Counted from the stretch's first letter, positions 25,501 to 35,907 are shown. The stretch: 64,000 nt of DNA from Anaeropeptidivorans aminofermentans (GCF_940670685.1 NZ_OW711693.1:3472001-3536000); one strand, 5' to 3'. A program made the numbers and translations. Notes: generated from the sequence alone by a model not told the origin.

Positions 25501-25882
25501 CTGCAAACGGAACAACTGTATCAAGGTCACCTACTGCCATACCTTTGTCCGCTAAAAAATTATTAAGCCTAGATCTTGTTGTTTCGGTGTTTGTTCCATC
25601 AAGTGTAAGCTTTCCACCGAAATTAAATTCAGCATTTTCAAGAGATAATTTAAATGTATCTCCCGCCTTAACGCTTTCTTTAAGATAGATTTTGAAATGA
25701 CCGATTCTGCTCCAGTCAGTTCCAGATGCTGGAAGTCCAGAACGCTCTTCAATAAGAAGAACTTCATCTCCCGCTTTAACTGCCTGTCTGGTAACACTGT
25801 TCTCAGAAGCAGCCATGGCGGTCATTGGGAATGCTGTTACGGCCATAACAGCAGCCAATAAAAGAGCTAATTTTCTCTTCAT
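22508..25882 (-). CDS. Large secreted S-layer-like protein with C-terminal stalk domain
   Basis: 1124 residues. A signal peptide (MKRKLALLLAAVMAVTAFPM, cleaved after AMA) shows export. The last 130 residues are a copper-amine-oxidase-N (stalk, PF07833) domain, with MVPVRFVANALGLADETVKW and FIPFRALGEAFNVTVGWD. The body is beta-rich and matches the paralogue at 26.7 kb over most of its length. An extra block near residues 130-370 is built from related units: TNLLTELQTADDNYPVEVEDV versus ASLLRELRALDSKVSDVVV, each ending in an 'IDSVMVVVSD'-like strand. Codon use is strongly biased (few synonymous codons, many GCT/ACT/GTT), as in very highly expressed genes. I infer a major cell-surface layer or cell-wall protein. 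Promoter and structured leader are clear. Confidence 0.8.
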   Translation of the reverse strand: MKRKLALLLAAVMAVTAFPMTAMAASENSVTRQAVKAGDEVLLIEERSGLPASGTDWSRIGHFKIYLKESVKAGDTFKLSLENAEFNFGGKLTLDGTNTETTRSRLNNFLADKGMAVGDLDTVVPFAVVPSVSVDESNIRTYRTNLLTELQTADDNYPVEVEDVVIKYTLTDDTKVTINAATPGSGTASFKSIDSVMVVVSDVKTYDSLASFNTAHSSTVAAFAGTVDTDLAGYLTSVTTAINTAVGSKGTNVVVKVFWNDDDVTTITTSGASVDPADVTVEVEYKALPTREATVSAIENEFRYVVQETVPSASGSTVADLKAWKASLLRELRALDSKVSDVVVTYNSGKSDFSDDSVAVDSVDSLIEVVVSTTDSTKDEIKAYDPTVGSYDENSKVYTRTAAGEVPYTLSIGSGLTTATVRISANAGAGASIYIPIVVELVGDKDEYRIRVSDAGNTTISETSHVFASKADGKTKAYVKDTVTARSQFELKRIIIEEKKLASIKDGSFYLKAPKGYEFTSVSKIKIGIEPGLSGNISASTVDYDDRRDKIDHSTLLFNIKGINQSTDVKGALYIEGVVLVAEDEETIKTGDVNLTIDNYGSSTIYTEESFKVATASDYTIELKRTKDAIPTLVSGRLEGNVKYADNKKAFAGMDDNLDDEYHKAARVKVSEKIPAAWWAERTTKLTLPEDVTILKAKFDKITNLIDDSKTALQEGTTGDKDAIYYNTQKKVNRVTVDDNELIITNLKIEKDKKASFELDLWLGMAVNFEGDIDLTLSGSAVEKSTNEDYPKVTIAKAIKPVEVKVDKVSEVQVGYQYFTVSDFSITETAAGNLLKGKEVRVSITDGISIDMEIAKGFTAKVTEGDLKISNVTTSSVLSTRPNANTKTEGQITFEIDRESDEASTISFSNVQVKVSRNVPYSNLSASEDRGIDLVVWGNAIAQNYYQLAENDETKFVNQNDLFTVPGVSAKYINVVTVANDASSEFKNTVKVTIGNPVIKINDQDFTMPVAAYVSTASNSTMVPVRFVANALGLADETVKWDDANKTVTVDAGTRIVQFQIGNTNYLVNGVSVPMVSPDGLPVAAEITSERAFIPFRALGEAFNVTVGWDAATSTATYNAAEAK

Positions 25883-25913
25883 CCTTTATTTCCTCCTTAA
25901 TTTTATTGGGATT

Positions 25914-26010
25914 TTACCTGTACTTATGAGTGAACAAAGTCTTTTCACAAGTAAAAAGGCCTTAGCCCCATTTCACAGGTAATTATATCACTCCAAATTT
26001 TAACAATCAA
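25914..26010 (-). promoter_or_regulatory. Promoter and structured 5' leader of the S-layer-like gene
   Basis: TTGATT (26005-26010), 17 bp, TATAAT (25982-25987) on the minus strand. The leader that follows can fold with ACTTGTGAA against TTCACTCATAAGT, next to a GGCTAAGGCC palindrome, and with TTACCTGT/ACAGGTAA closing the base. A structured 5' end ahead of AAGGAGG is typical of long-lived, abundant mRNAs; stability here is inference. Confidence 0.65.
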
Positions 26011-26240
26011 CAAAAAATTCAATATGTAACGATATTGTAATTAAACATAATTGCAATGCATTTTTTAAATGGCCCTGTGAATGTTACCCTCAGAGAGTGC
26101 CCTATTCATCAAGTCTTTTAAAAAAGCATCACAAGATGTTTAAGATTTTTTGCTAATCTTATCCATCGGAGTTTAATTAAATATATCATGGCTTAAATTC
26201 TATTTCAAGAGGATTTGCTGATTTGTAATCATTGTAATGA

Positions 26241-26272
26241 AATTGTAGTATTTATTAATTGTAGTATTTATT
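26241..26272 (+). repeat. Exact 16-bp tandem duplication
   Basis: AATTGTAGTATTTATT occurs twice in direct succession. It lies between the S-layer-like promoter and the type I antitoxin promoter, near further TGTAAT motifs (26228-26240). Confidence 0.8.
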
Positions 26273-26289
26273 AAATAAAGAAATTACCT

Positions 26290-26437
26290 TGAATTATTTT
26301 TTTTATGCTTTATTATATATATAAGAAAGAGAGGATGCGTCAACATCCGCTCCGGTAGCACAACCGCTTTAAAGGCGGTCAGGCTCGCAGTATTGATACA
26401 TAAATAACCGCTTACCTTGTGATGGGGCGGTTATTTT
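26290..26437 (+). ncRNA. Putative antitoxin RNA of a type I toxin-antitoxin module
   Basis: A promoter TTGAAT (26290-26295) with an ATTATA about 17 bp later leads into a GC-richer segment of about 110 nt. That segment contains ATGCG-TCAA-CATCCGC and ACCGCTTTAAAGGCGGT hairpins and ends at AATAACCGC/GCGGTTATTTT (about 26403-26437). The terminator stem and T-run coincide with the 3' end of the toxin gene on the other strand, so the two RNAs would overlap tail to tail. That is the layout of txpA/RatA and Fst/par modules. RNA boundaries are estimates. Confidence 0.6.
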
Positions 26438-26499
26438 ATTCTAAAATTTAGAATATGTATGACTAAAACAGCGAAAGCAATCGTTTCGTATGTAGTCAT
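26431..26499 (-). CDS. Type I toxin, small hydrophobic (TxpA/holin-like)
   Basis: 22 residues: MTTYETIAFAVLVIHI followed by LNFRIK and a stop. A hydrophobic helix with a short basic tail is the pattern of TxpA/BsrG/holin-like membrane toxins. The ribosome-binding site is very strong (AAAGGGAGGTGA, nine bases before ATG). It is preceded by CTCTCCTT, which can pair with it and hide it, a usual control feature of these toxins. A TATAAT at 26565-26570 gives a leader of about 60 nt. The overlapping transcript on the other strand is the likely antitoxin. Confidence 0.65.
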   Translation of the reverse strand: MTTYETIAFAVLVIHILNFRIK

Positions 26500-26684
26500 G
26501 GCCGTCACCTCCCTTTTAAGGAGAGTCAAGCCTGAACCGCCCATATGCACTTGTGCTTACAGGCATTATAACATTCGCATAATAAATTTTTAATTATTTC
26601 CATGTCAACCTATACTTTATTAAAATAGAAATTCATTTCTTCTACATAAAAACAAAAGAGGTCTTTTTGGCTTTTTCCAAGCGC

Positions 26685-26721
26685 AAAAAAACTCCGGCGG
26701 TTTCCCGCCGGAGCATTTTTT
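26685..26721 (-). terminator. Terminator of the second S-layer-like gene
   Basis: CTCCGGCGG and CCGCCGGAG with a TTTC loop, followed by TTTTTTT on the minus strand. Confidence 0.92.
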
Positions 26722-26730
26722 ATATTACAT

Positions 26731-29517
26731 TTACTGAGGAATCGGTGCGTTATAGGTTGCTGTGCTTGTTGCAGCGTCCCATGCTACCGTTATATTAAAG
26801 GCGTCTCCAAGAGCTCTGAAAGGAACAAAGGAACGCTCGTTGGTTATTTCAGCAGCTACCGGCAAGCCGTCAGGGCTTGTCATCGGAATGCTTACGCCGT
26901 TAGCAAGATAATTTGTATTGCCTATCTGGAACTGTACGATACGTGTACCTGCGTCTACGGTTACTGTCTTAGACGCGTCGTCCCATTTAACCTTTTCATC
27001 TGCAAGACCTAAAGCGTTAGAGATAAATCTTACAGGTACCATAGTTGAGTTGCTTCTTGTTGAAACGTATGCGGATACAGGCATCGTGTACTGATCCTGG
27101 CCGATAAGGATAACCGGATTACCGATCGTTACCTTAACTACATTTGAGAACTGGTTATTTTCACCTGTTGCAGCTGTAGTTACGTTAATATATTTTTCTC
27201 TGATGCCAGGTACTGTAAAGAAGTCTCTGGTATTGATGCTTGTGTCTGCCGGAAGACCCTTCTTAATATCTCCTATGAGGCCTTCATAGTTTCCGGCTAT
27301 AGCAGGTCCCCAAACTACAAGATTGATACCTCTGTCATTTTCATTGGAAAGGTTTGAATAAGGAACACTTCTGTCTACCTTAACCTGAACGTTTGAGAAT
27401 CTGATTGTAGAGGCTTGAGTAGAGGCTCTGTCTATATCGAATTTAACCTGTCCTTCGATAGTTTCTCCTGTATAGCCAAGGGCTGATTGTGTTAAGATAT
27501 TTGAAATCCTAAGGTTTCCTTCAACTACCTGAGCGGTGAAGCCCTTAGCAATACTCATATCAAACGATATTTCATCAGTTACTGAAATATATACTGCTTT
27601 GCCTTGCTCAAGATTTCCTGCCTTGGTTTCTGTAATATCAAAATCACCTACGGAAAGATACTGATAACCTACTTTAACATCAGATACCTTAGTGGTTACG
27701 GTTACTGGCTTGATAGCCCTTGCGATAGTTACGGAGCTTCCGCCTTCAGCGCCTGTTACTGCAGAGCCTGTAAGGGTAAGGTCGATATCGCCTTCAAAGT
27801 CTACTCTGATATTGAGCCATAATGTTAAGTCGAATCTTGCTCTCTTAGAAGCGTCTTTTACGCTAAGTCTCGAAATTGTAAGCCTGTTGTCTTTTAATGT
27901 TACAACACTGTTCTGTCTTGAACCTGTGTTGTAGAAGTCATTATCATTGCTTGTGCCTACTGTTGTAAGGGATGTTCTTGATGCATCGGAAAGGTTTTCT
28001 ACGTTTGTAAACCTAGCCTTAAGGATTTTAACACCTTCAGGAAGAGTAAACTCTGTAGTTCTTTCAGACCACCATGCATTCGGAATTCTTTCTTCTACCC
28101 TAACGGTTGCTGCTCTATGGTCATCATCGGATACAGTTCCGTCGGAAGAATATACGCCATTTTGAATTAAGGTGTATCTTTCAAGACGGCCTGATATAAG
28201 CTCAGGAATCGTATCTCTTACTCTTGTCAAGGATACGGTATAATCCGCAACCCTGCCTACTAAAAAGCTTTCATCAGTGATACTATCGTTTCCTGTATCT
28301 CTGATAGCAATATAAAGTTCTTGATCGCTTATTACGTCGTCAACTTCTTCAGATACCAGCATAAGGCCTTTTATATATAAGGCACCTCTGATATTTGTCG
28401 AAGGTCTTACGCCTGGAAGGGTAACTTCCACTATATTTCTATCCTGTCTTGTGTTTCTGTTTCTGTAGTTAATGGTATAATCAGGAGTATCTCCCGTGCT
28501 TGTACCAAGTCCACTTTGTCCGCTTGCCCATCTAAGGCCGGATTCTGTGAAAACCTGTGCATTATTGATATTATCAAAATAATATCCCGAAGGTGCTACA
28601 AGTTCAAAAGATGCACCTTGCTTAATAGAACCGATTCTAAGTTCGTTTATTACAATCTCTTTCAAGTCGAAATCTGTTCTTGCGGTTACTGTACCTGTTG
28701 CAGTTGTTCTGGTACGTCCTTCGCTGCCTTGAGCAAGAAGGAATCTGTTGGTTGATATAGAAGTTGCAGAGTCTGTTATGGATACTGTTACCTCTGTATC
28801 GTCTCCGCCTGTTCTAACTACAAGAGGAATAACGAGTCTCTTTTTTGCGCCGTCTGTTGCGCTGGCTCCTGTATTACCGAGAATGCTTACTGTAGCCACT
28901 GAGGAATCAATAGGGCTTACGCGAAGCATATACTGAACCTGATTCGGCGCAAGTCTTAAATAGTTGTTATTGAAGTAAACACCATCACTGGGGTTAAAAG
29001 TGGTTTTAAGCTTCGCTCCAGTTGAATCTGTAGGATAACCTGTTCCCGTATAGTCTGTTGTAACTACTTCTGATTTCGCAGTGTATGCGCCGCCTGATTC
29101 TGTTATATAATCAGGGTAGCTGGTTTTAAGGCTTTCCGCTATGGTTGACGTTATACCTGCTGTTTCACTGGCCTGTATGGGAAGACTCACGGAGTTTGAC
29201 TCCTCTGCCCTAAAGAACCAGCTTGCATTTTCAAGTTGTACTTTAAATATTCCGGTACCGGTTATACCGTTTTCTAACGTATTGTTAAGCTCAATCACAA
29301 GGTTTGAACCATCTATCCAATATTCTACCTTGTCGTCGTTTCCTGTTACAGATCCTCCCGATACACCCGGCCATCCCTGCTCATAAAAGAGCGTATAATT
29401 GGGAACATTTAAGCCGGATTTGGAAAGGTAATTGTCGGAAATCGCCGCGAAGGCTGCCTGGGGCAATGCCGCGATGGACATAACAGCCGCCAGGAAAAGA
29501 GCAAACTTTCTTTTCAT
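26731..29517 (-). CDS. Secreted S-layer-like protein with stalk domain, paralogue
   Basis: 928 residues. The signal peptide is MKRKFALFLAAVMSIAALPQ with cleavage after AFAA. The C-terminal stalk domain (MVPVRFISNALGLADEKVKW ... SFVPFRALGDAFNITVAWD) is nearly identical to that of the larger neighbour. The middle shares blocks such as IPNAWWSERTTEFTLPEGV and FSNVQVKVDRSVPYSNLS. It lacks the extra repeated block found near residues 130-370 of the neighbour. I chose the second of two adjacent ATGs (29517) by analogy with the paralogue, since AAGGAGG is nine bases away; 29520 is also possible. Its codon bias is weaker than the paralogue's, suggesting lower expression or a conditional role. The two genes arose by duplication and carry the toxin-antitoxin module between them. 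Confidence 0.8.
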   Translation of the reverse strand: MKRKFALFLAAVMSIAALPQAAFAAISDNYLSKSGLNVPNYTLFYEQGWPGVSGGSVTGNDDKVEYWIDGSNLVIELNNTLENGITGTGIFKVQLENASWFFRAEESNSVSLPIQASETAGITSTIAESLKTSYPDYITESGGAYTAKSEVVTTDYTGTGYPTDSTGAKLKTTFNPSDGVYFNNNYLRLAPNQVQYMLRVSPIDSSVATVSILGNTGASATDGAKKRLVIPLVVRTGGDDTEVTVSITDSATSISTNRFLLAQGSEGRTRTTATGTVTARTDFDLKEIVINELRIGSIKQGASFELVAPSGYYFDNINNAQVFTESGLRWASGQSGLGTSTGDTPDYTINYRNRNTRQDRNIVEVTLPGVRPSTNIRGALYIKGLMLVSEEVDDVISDQELYIAIRDTGNDSITDESFLVGRVADYTVSLTRVRDTIPELISGRLERYTLIQNGVYSSDGTVSDDDHRAATVRVEERIPNAWWSERTTEFTLPEGVKILKARFTNVENLSDASRTSLTTVGTSNDNDFYNTGSRQNSVVTLKDNRLTISRLSVKDASKRARFDLTLWLNIRVDFEGDIDLTLTGSAVTGAEGGSSVTIARAIKPVTVTTKVSDVKVGYQYLSVGDFDITETKAGNLEQGKAVYISVTDEISFDMSIAKGFTAQVVEGNLRISNILTQSALGYTGETIEGQVKFDIDRASTQASTIRFSNVQVKVDRSVPYSNLSNENDRGINLVVWGPAIAGNYEGLIGDIKKGLPADTSINTRDFFTVPGIREKYINVTTAATGENNQFSNVVKVTIGNPVILIGQDQYTMPVSAYVSTRSNSTMVPVRFISNALGLADEKVKWDDASKTVTVDAGTRIVQFQIGNTNYLANGVSIPMTSPDGLPVAAEITNERSFVPFRALGDAFNITVAWDAATSTATYNAPIPQ

Positions 29518-30339
29518 CATGTCTTTCCTCCTTAATGTTTTACGGGCATTTAAAAAATAAAAACTATCTATGCCCTTCTTGTGCCGACACAATTCCTATT
29601 ATTTAATTAATTTTTAGACATGCGGTACTTGATTTTATCTTTTTTCCGGCAAAATAAAAATTTATATGCCTAAACTAATTCACTTTTCAGTTTCTGAAAT
29701 TTCCGGCTAGCCGTAAACTTCCAGCTTTCTTCTGGCTAATTTAGCATAAGATAAAATAAGCACAAGAGATTATGATGATAGCTTTACATGATTTGGATTA
29801 TTCATTATGGCTTTAAAGCTCATATTTTTTCCAATACTTACTGAAAAAGCCATGACTTATTAAGCGGCAGGAGCTTATAAAAAGTCAAACAAATAATCAA
29901 AATCAAGGTTAGCTGTCGATTATTATTATCCGCCGACTTCACTTTTTTATACCAAATTAGAAGTTGAGAAATATATACAGGGCTGGCATTTTTTTCATGA
30001 AAATAAAAACACTAGGAAATAAACCTAAAATCAGGTTTCTATGAGATGAATATAAAAAACTTATTTTAAACAAAGCCTTGTTATATAGATTTGAAATTTT
30101 ATAGAAGGAAAGATTAAAATAAAAGCAAAAATAAAAAGTGTTCCTTTAAATAATCTAAATAAGACGTTTTTATTAATTATGTTTTGTTTTATATAAAAAA
30201 TCAAACAACGTAGAAAAGCGCACTGCTCTGTGCTATGCTTAATATGGAAATAAGTTCTTATAATTTCATAAATAGTCTTTTGTTATTTCTTTATAAAAAT
30301 ATACCGTAACTAAAATTTATATAATTAGGAAGTTATATT
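29518..30339. other. Long AT-rich gap upstream of the second S-layer-like gene
   Basis: No gene or full repeat is visible. Near the S-layer-like start the mRNA leader can form GGGCAT/ATGCCC (29543-29572) and TTGTG/CACAA (29579-29592) hairpins. A CCGG-rich dyad (CCGGCTAGCCG) is at about 29703. I could not pick a confident promoter. Confidence 0.5.
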
Positions 30340-30828
30340 ATGGATATAAAATTACGAAACATGGCTTCAATCTATATTTCAAGAGATGATAAAATGCTGA
30401 TGCTATACAGAATCGGTTCAAGCGTAGTTCCGCCTTCATGGTGCGGTATCGGCGGCCATTTTGAAGAATATGAATTAAACGATGCCAGAGCCTGCGTCCT
30501 TAGGGAATTAAAAGAAGAAATGAATATTTCAGAAGGCGAATTAGACGATTTGCAATTAAAATATGTCACATTACGGTTAAAGGATAATGAAATCAGGCAA
30601 AACTATTATTTCTTTGCGGATTTAAAGCCAAACTTAATTGTAAATCTTATATGCAATGAAGGAAAGCCGGAATGGATTCAATATAAGCATATTTTAGAGA
30701 AAGAAATGCCTTATACTGCAAAATATGTTTTACAGCACTATCTAAAAATAGGAAAATATTCCAACCATATATATGGTGGTATTGCAGCCCTGAAAAATGT
30801 GGTTTTCACAGAATTAATAGATTTTTAA
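30340..30828 (+). CDS. NUDIX hydrolase
   Basis: 162 residues. The Nudix box reads GGHFEEYELNDARACVLREL followed by KEEM. Compared with the canonical GX5EX7REUXEE it has two extra residues between the first Glu and the RE pair, a variant I recall in Firmicute proteins of this type. The flanking NMASIYI and SWCGIGGHFE are also typical. It probably hydrolyses a nucleoside diphosphate derivative or an oxidised nucleotide; the substrate cannot be told. It converges on pyrG with a shared hairpin. Confidence 0.85.
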   Translation: MDIKLRNMASIYISRDDKMLMLYRIGSSVVPPSWCGIGGHFEEYELNDARACVLRELKEEMNISEGELDDLQLKYVTLRLKDNEIRQNYYFFADLKPNLIVNLICNEGKPEWIQYKHILEKEMPYTAKYVLQHYLKIGKYSNHIYGGIAALKNVVFTELIDF

Positions 30829-30834
30829 ATTTGC

Positions 30835-30868
30835 AAAGGCTGCCGGCAAAGCCGGCAGCCTAAGTTTA
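30835..30868. terminator. Shared terminator between the NUDIX gene and pyrG
   Basis: GGCTGCCGGC and GCCGGCAGCC form a perfect 10-bp GC stem with an AAA loop. T-rich and A-rich sequence on the two sides lets it serve both converging genes. Confidence 0.85.
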
Positions 30869-30880
30869 AAATTTTTATAT

Positions 30881-32921
<2,041 letters not shown>

Positions 32922-33923
32922 ATGAAAAGGTTTATGGCTTTAGTTACAGCTGCCGCTCTTATGGCAGGTTCTACAGCTATGGTTTTCGCTGATGAAACTG
33001 TTACAGCACCGGCAGAAACTACTGCTACTGAGGAAGTTGCCGCACCTACAGAAGAGGCTGCTGCAGAAGAAGTTAAAGAAGAAGTTGTTAAGGTAGAGCT
33101 TAAGCTCACAGAAAAATCCTTTACAAACTCAGATGGAGTTGTTTTAGGTAAAGTTCCTGTATTCACAGGAAATGACGATTTATCAAAGAAAGTAGCTCTT
33201 AAGGCTTCCGACGTATATGCTCAGGATATCGCTGATAACGTAATTCAGGCTGCTACAAAAGATATCGCTATTTTCGGCTATCAGGTAACTGAGCTTGACA
33301 CAGTTGCTAAAGTTGAATTAACAAAGAATATCACAACTACTTTAAAGGGTAGCGATAACCTTACAGTATATGCTACATACTATATTGACAAGGCTACTAA
33401 CAAAGAAATCACAGAAGCTGAATATACTGCACTTGTTCCTGCTGTAGAAGAAGTTCCTGCTGAGACAGAGACTCCTGCTGAAACAGAAACTCCTGCTGAA
33501 ACTCCTGAGACTCCTGCTGTTGAGCTTCCTGCTACTCTTGCTTTAAGAGCAAACGCTGAAGCTTTAGGCTATGTAGTAGACTGGAATGAAGGAGTAGTAA
33601 CAATCACTAAAGGTGAAAACGTTGCTATTCTTACACAGGGCGTTAACGAGTATACAAACTTCGCAGGCGAAGTTGTTGTATTAGCATCTGCTCCTGAAAA
33701 CGTAGAAGGTACTTTAATGGTTCCTACTGCTTTCTTTACAGAAATCTTAGGCGCTACAGTAACAGTTGACGCTGAAGGTGTTGTAGCTGTTGCTGCTGCT
33801 ACTGAAGAAGCTCCTGCAGAAGAAGAAGCTGCTGCAGAGGCTACTACTGAAGAAGCTGCTCCTGTTGAAGAAGCTGCTGATGAAGCTCCAGTAGAAGAAA
33901 CAGCTGAAACTCCTGCTGCTTAA
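32922..33923 (+). CDS. Acidic Ala/Glu/Thr-rich secreted protein with stalk-like domain
   Basis: 333 residues. The signal peptide is MKRFMALVTAAALMAGSTAM with cleavage after VFA. Low-complexity acidic stretches rich in Ala, Glu, Thr and Pro lie at residues 25-50, 170-200 and 290-333, including repeats of AETETPAETETPAETP. Between them are two compact parts: one around residues 50-165, and a stalk-like (copper-amine-oxidase-N-type) unit at about 205-285 with WNEGVVTITKG and GTLMVPTAFFTEILG. The codon use is as biased as in the larger S-layer-like gene, so it is probably abundant at the cell surface. No anchoring motif (LPXTG, SLH) is visible. Confidence 0.7.
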   Translation: MKRFMALVTAAALMAGSTAMVFADETVTAPAETTATEEVAAPTEEAAAEEVKEEVVKVELKLTEKSFTNSDGVVLGKVPVFTGNDDLSKKVALKASDVYAQDIADNVIQAATKDIAIFGYQVTELDTVAKVELTKNITTTLKGSDNLTVYATYYIDKATNKEITEAEYTALVPAVEEVPAETETPAETETPAETPETPAVELPATLALRANAEALGYVVDWNEGVVTITKGENVAILTQGVNEYTNFAGEVVVLASAPENVEGTLMVPTAFFTEILGATVTVDAEGVVAVAAATEEAPAEEEAAAEATTEEAAPVEEAADEAPVEETAETPAA

Positions 33924-33947
33924 TTCAGAAAATTTAATTCATAACTT

Positions 33948-33976
33948 AAGCCCGATACAATTGTATCGGGCTTTTT
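33948..33976 (+). terminator. Terminator of the acidic secreted protein
   Basis: AAGCCCGATACAA and TTGTATCGGGCTT, perfect stem, then TTTTT. Confidence 0.92.
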
Positions 33977-33997
33977 GTATTAAAAATAGTATATCAG

Positions 33998-34134
33998 TTA
34001 AACAAAAGCAAAGCGGCCGCAACATCTTATCCCCATAGCTTAAAAAACACGGATTTCCACAGGAAACAGTATATTTTTGAACTATTTCGAATATAAGTCT
34101 TTTGCGGCTGCTTTGCTTGTTTTACCATGATGGT
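33998..34134. repeat. Divergent palindromic repeat (GCAAAGCGGCCGCAA arms)
   Basis: Arms AACAAAAGCAAAGCGGCCGC and TTTTGCGGCTGCTTTGCTTG, with the usual inner GATTTCCACAGGAAACAG stem. It has the A-type plan but different arm sequence, and the arms still pair. Confidence 0.75.
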
Positions 34135-34310
34135 AAATTTGCTTTTTTCCAAAGTGAATATTGGGATTAAGGCGGTTATTTAAAATTGATTTTTATTCTT
34201 TAATCTTAATCAGTTTCCTTCAGTTTATAAGCAAAGAAACTTAATTTTTTAAGTTTCTTTACTATATTAAAAATAAGGAAAAAGTAAATTCACAGCACTG
34301 CTGTTTCATA
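34131..34310. repeat. C-type palindromic repeat
   Basis: TGGTAAATTTGCTTTTTTCC, AAAGTGAATATTGGGATTAA, then AATAAGGAAAAAGTAAATTC as the complementary arm. An inner hairpin AAGAAACTTAA/TTAAGTTTCTT lies between. The same blocks occur at 7.0, 43.9, 51.8 and (inverted) 62.1 kb. Confidence 0.75.
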
Positions 34311-34320
34311 TTTATTGGGG

Positions 34321-34402
34321 TATAGTAAATTTAAAGTTAAACAGCAGCAAAGCCATATATTCACACAGGCTTTTGCTGCTTCTTTATATGAAATTTACTT
34401 TA
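34321..34402. repeat. Short-form palindromic repeat (about 82 bp)
   Basis: TATAGTAAATTTAAAGTTAA, GCAGCAAAGCCATATATTC joined directly to GGCTTTTGCTGCTTC, TGAAATTTACTTTA. The central part of the standard form is absent. It is equivalent to the copy at 36.1 kb. Confidence 0.8.
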
Positions 34403-34542
34403 TATTTAATTTAAAAAGACCTGCGGGCTTCGTATTTATATCCTTTTTATTTCCTTATTATAAAATGGCTTAAAAATACATTTTTTCCGAAGAAAATACG
34501 TATCTTTAAGCCATTTATAAATGATTTTCTTTCTTTTAGCAG

Positions 34543-35907
34543 TTACTGTAAAATATTTCTTGCTGCCATAACAAGCTCTAAATCATATTCCCTTATTTGA
34601 TCATAAAGCATTTGATTCATGGCGAATTTTGTTATACTGTCAAGTTTCATATCCTGTGCAAGACCGTTCTTGGATTTAAAGCTATGAATGCTTGCCTTTG
34701 TAACTTCATCGAGAACGCCGTCCTTTGTGCCTGTTTTATATCCGCAGAAGCTTAAAAGGGCTTTTATTTCTATTATATCCGATGAGGCTGTATAGTCTCT
34801 TACATAGAGGGCTTCAGGATATTCCACAGGGATATTGGGCGTAACCCCCTGCATATTCAGTTCTCTGCCAAGCCTCGTATAATATTTTTCCGTGGTTATT
34901 TTAAAATAGCCTACTTCCGGTATCTCATAAACACTTTGGCCTACGCCTTTTCCGTAGGTTTGCCGGCCTATTATCAAAGAACCGCTGTCCTGTAATGCCG
35001 ATGATATTATTTCTGCGGCAGAAGCCGTATTTTCGTCAACTAAAACCATAATGTTTTTAAAGGGCTTATTTTTAAGAGTGGATTTTACCTCCGTTTTATT
35101 GCCTTTACTGTCTACCTTGGTTATTATATTGCCTTCGGGCACAAGAAGCCTGCATATTTCAATTCCTTCGTCAAAATAACCTCCCGTATTCCCTCTGAGG
35201 TCCAGTATTAAATTTGTTTTCCCTTCGGTTTTCAAAACCTTTAAAGCATCTGAAAGCTCTTGAGCTGCACCCTCTCCTATAACTTTTACCGCTAAATATC
35301 CTGTGTTTTTCAATATTTCCGGCCTATTTTTTGTTTCTTCCGGAGGAAGGATAGCAAGCAGATTCTTTTTTTCAACCATGGGATAGGATATATCTGTTTT
35401 TTTAAGCTCTTTTTTCATAGGCACGCCGCTTCTAAGGATTTCAACCGATGCCGTACCGTCCGCTCTTTGATTTAAAATTTCAAGGATATAATAAGAATCA
35501 TAGCCTGAAACTAAAACACCGTTTACTTTCACAATCTGGTCCTTTTCCTGCAGGCCTTCTTCTTCGGCTGTACTTCCTTTTAATACCTCTTTGATGTATA
35601 CGTTTCCTTTGCTGTCTTCGTCAATTGCGATGCCGAACAGATAGCCTTCCGTTTCCATAGATGAAAGAAAGGATTGAAGCTCACCTTCCGTAAAAAATTG
35701 GGAGTATCCATCGAGGGAATCCGCTATGCCGTGGAGCGCCGAATAAAAAATCTCATCTTCATTCGGCTTTTCTCCTACGTACGCATCGTCTATTATTTCC
35801 ATTATTTCTCCCAGCGCCCAGTAATTTTCCAATGCATATGCATTTTTAACCGGGGTTAATGTTAATGCCGCTGCCATTAATGCCGCCGTGATTTTTCTTT
35901 TTAGCAT
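34543..35907 (-). CDS. C-terminal processing protease (S41) with peptidoglycan-binding domain
   Basis: 454 residues. A signal peptide (MLKRKITAALMAAALTLTPV) leads to an S41/CtpA-type protease. A PDZ domain lies around residues 85-165 (GIAIDEDSKGNVYIKEVLKG). The catalytic serine is in ENTASAAEIISSAL and the catalytic lysine in GRQTYGKGVGQS. A PG_binding_1-type repeat follows at about 370-430. It probably trims secreted or membrane proteins outside the membrane, near the cell wall. Its surroundings are surface-protein genes, so processing of these is a reasonable guess. GGGAGG precedes the start. Confidence 0.88.
   Translation of the reverse strand: MLKRKITAALMAAALTLTPVKNAYALENYWALGEIMEIIDDAYVGEKPNEDEIFYSALHGIADSLDGYSQFFTEGELQSFLSSMETEGYLFGIAIDEDSKGNVYIKEVLKGSTAEEEGLQEKDQIVKVNGVLVSGYDSYYILEILNQRADGTASVEILRSGVPMKKELKKTDISYPMVEKKNLLAILPPEETKNRPEILKNTGYLAVKVIGEGAAQELSDALKVLKTEGKTNLILDLRGNTGGYFDEGIEICRLLVPEGNIITKVDSKGNKTEVKSTLKNKPFKNIMVLVDENTASAAEIISSALQDSGSLIIGRQTYGKGVGQSVYEIPEVGYFKITTEKYYTRLGRELNMQGVTPNIPVEYPEALYVRDYTASSDIIEIKALLSFCGYKTGTKDGVLDEVTKASIHSFKSKNGLAQDMKLDSITKFAMNQMLYDQIREYDLELVMAARNILQ

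Noticed and set aside
25552-25797. Frames on either strand inside the S-layer-like genes
   Set aside because: They are shadows produced by the biased codon use of the real genes.
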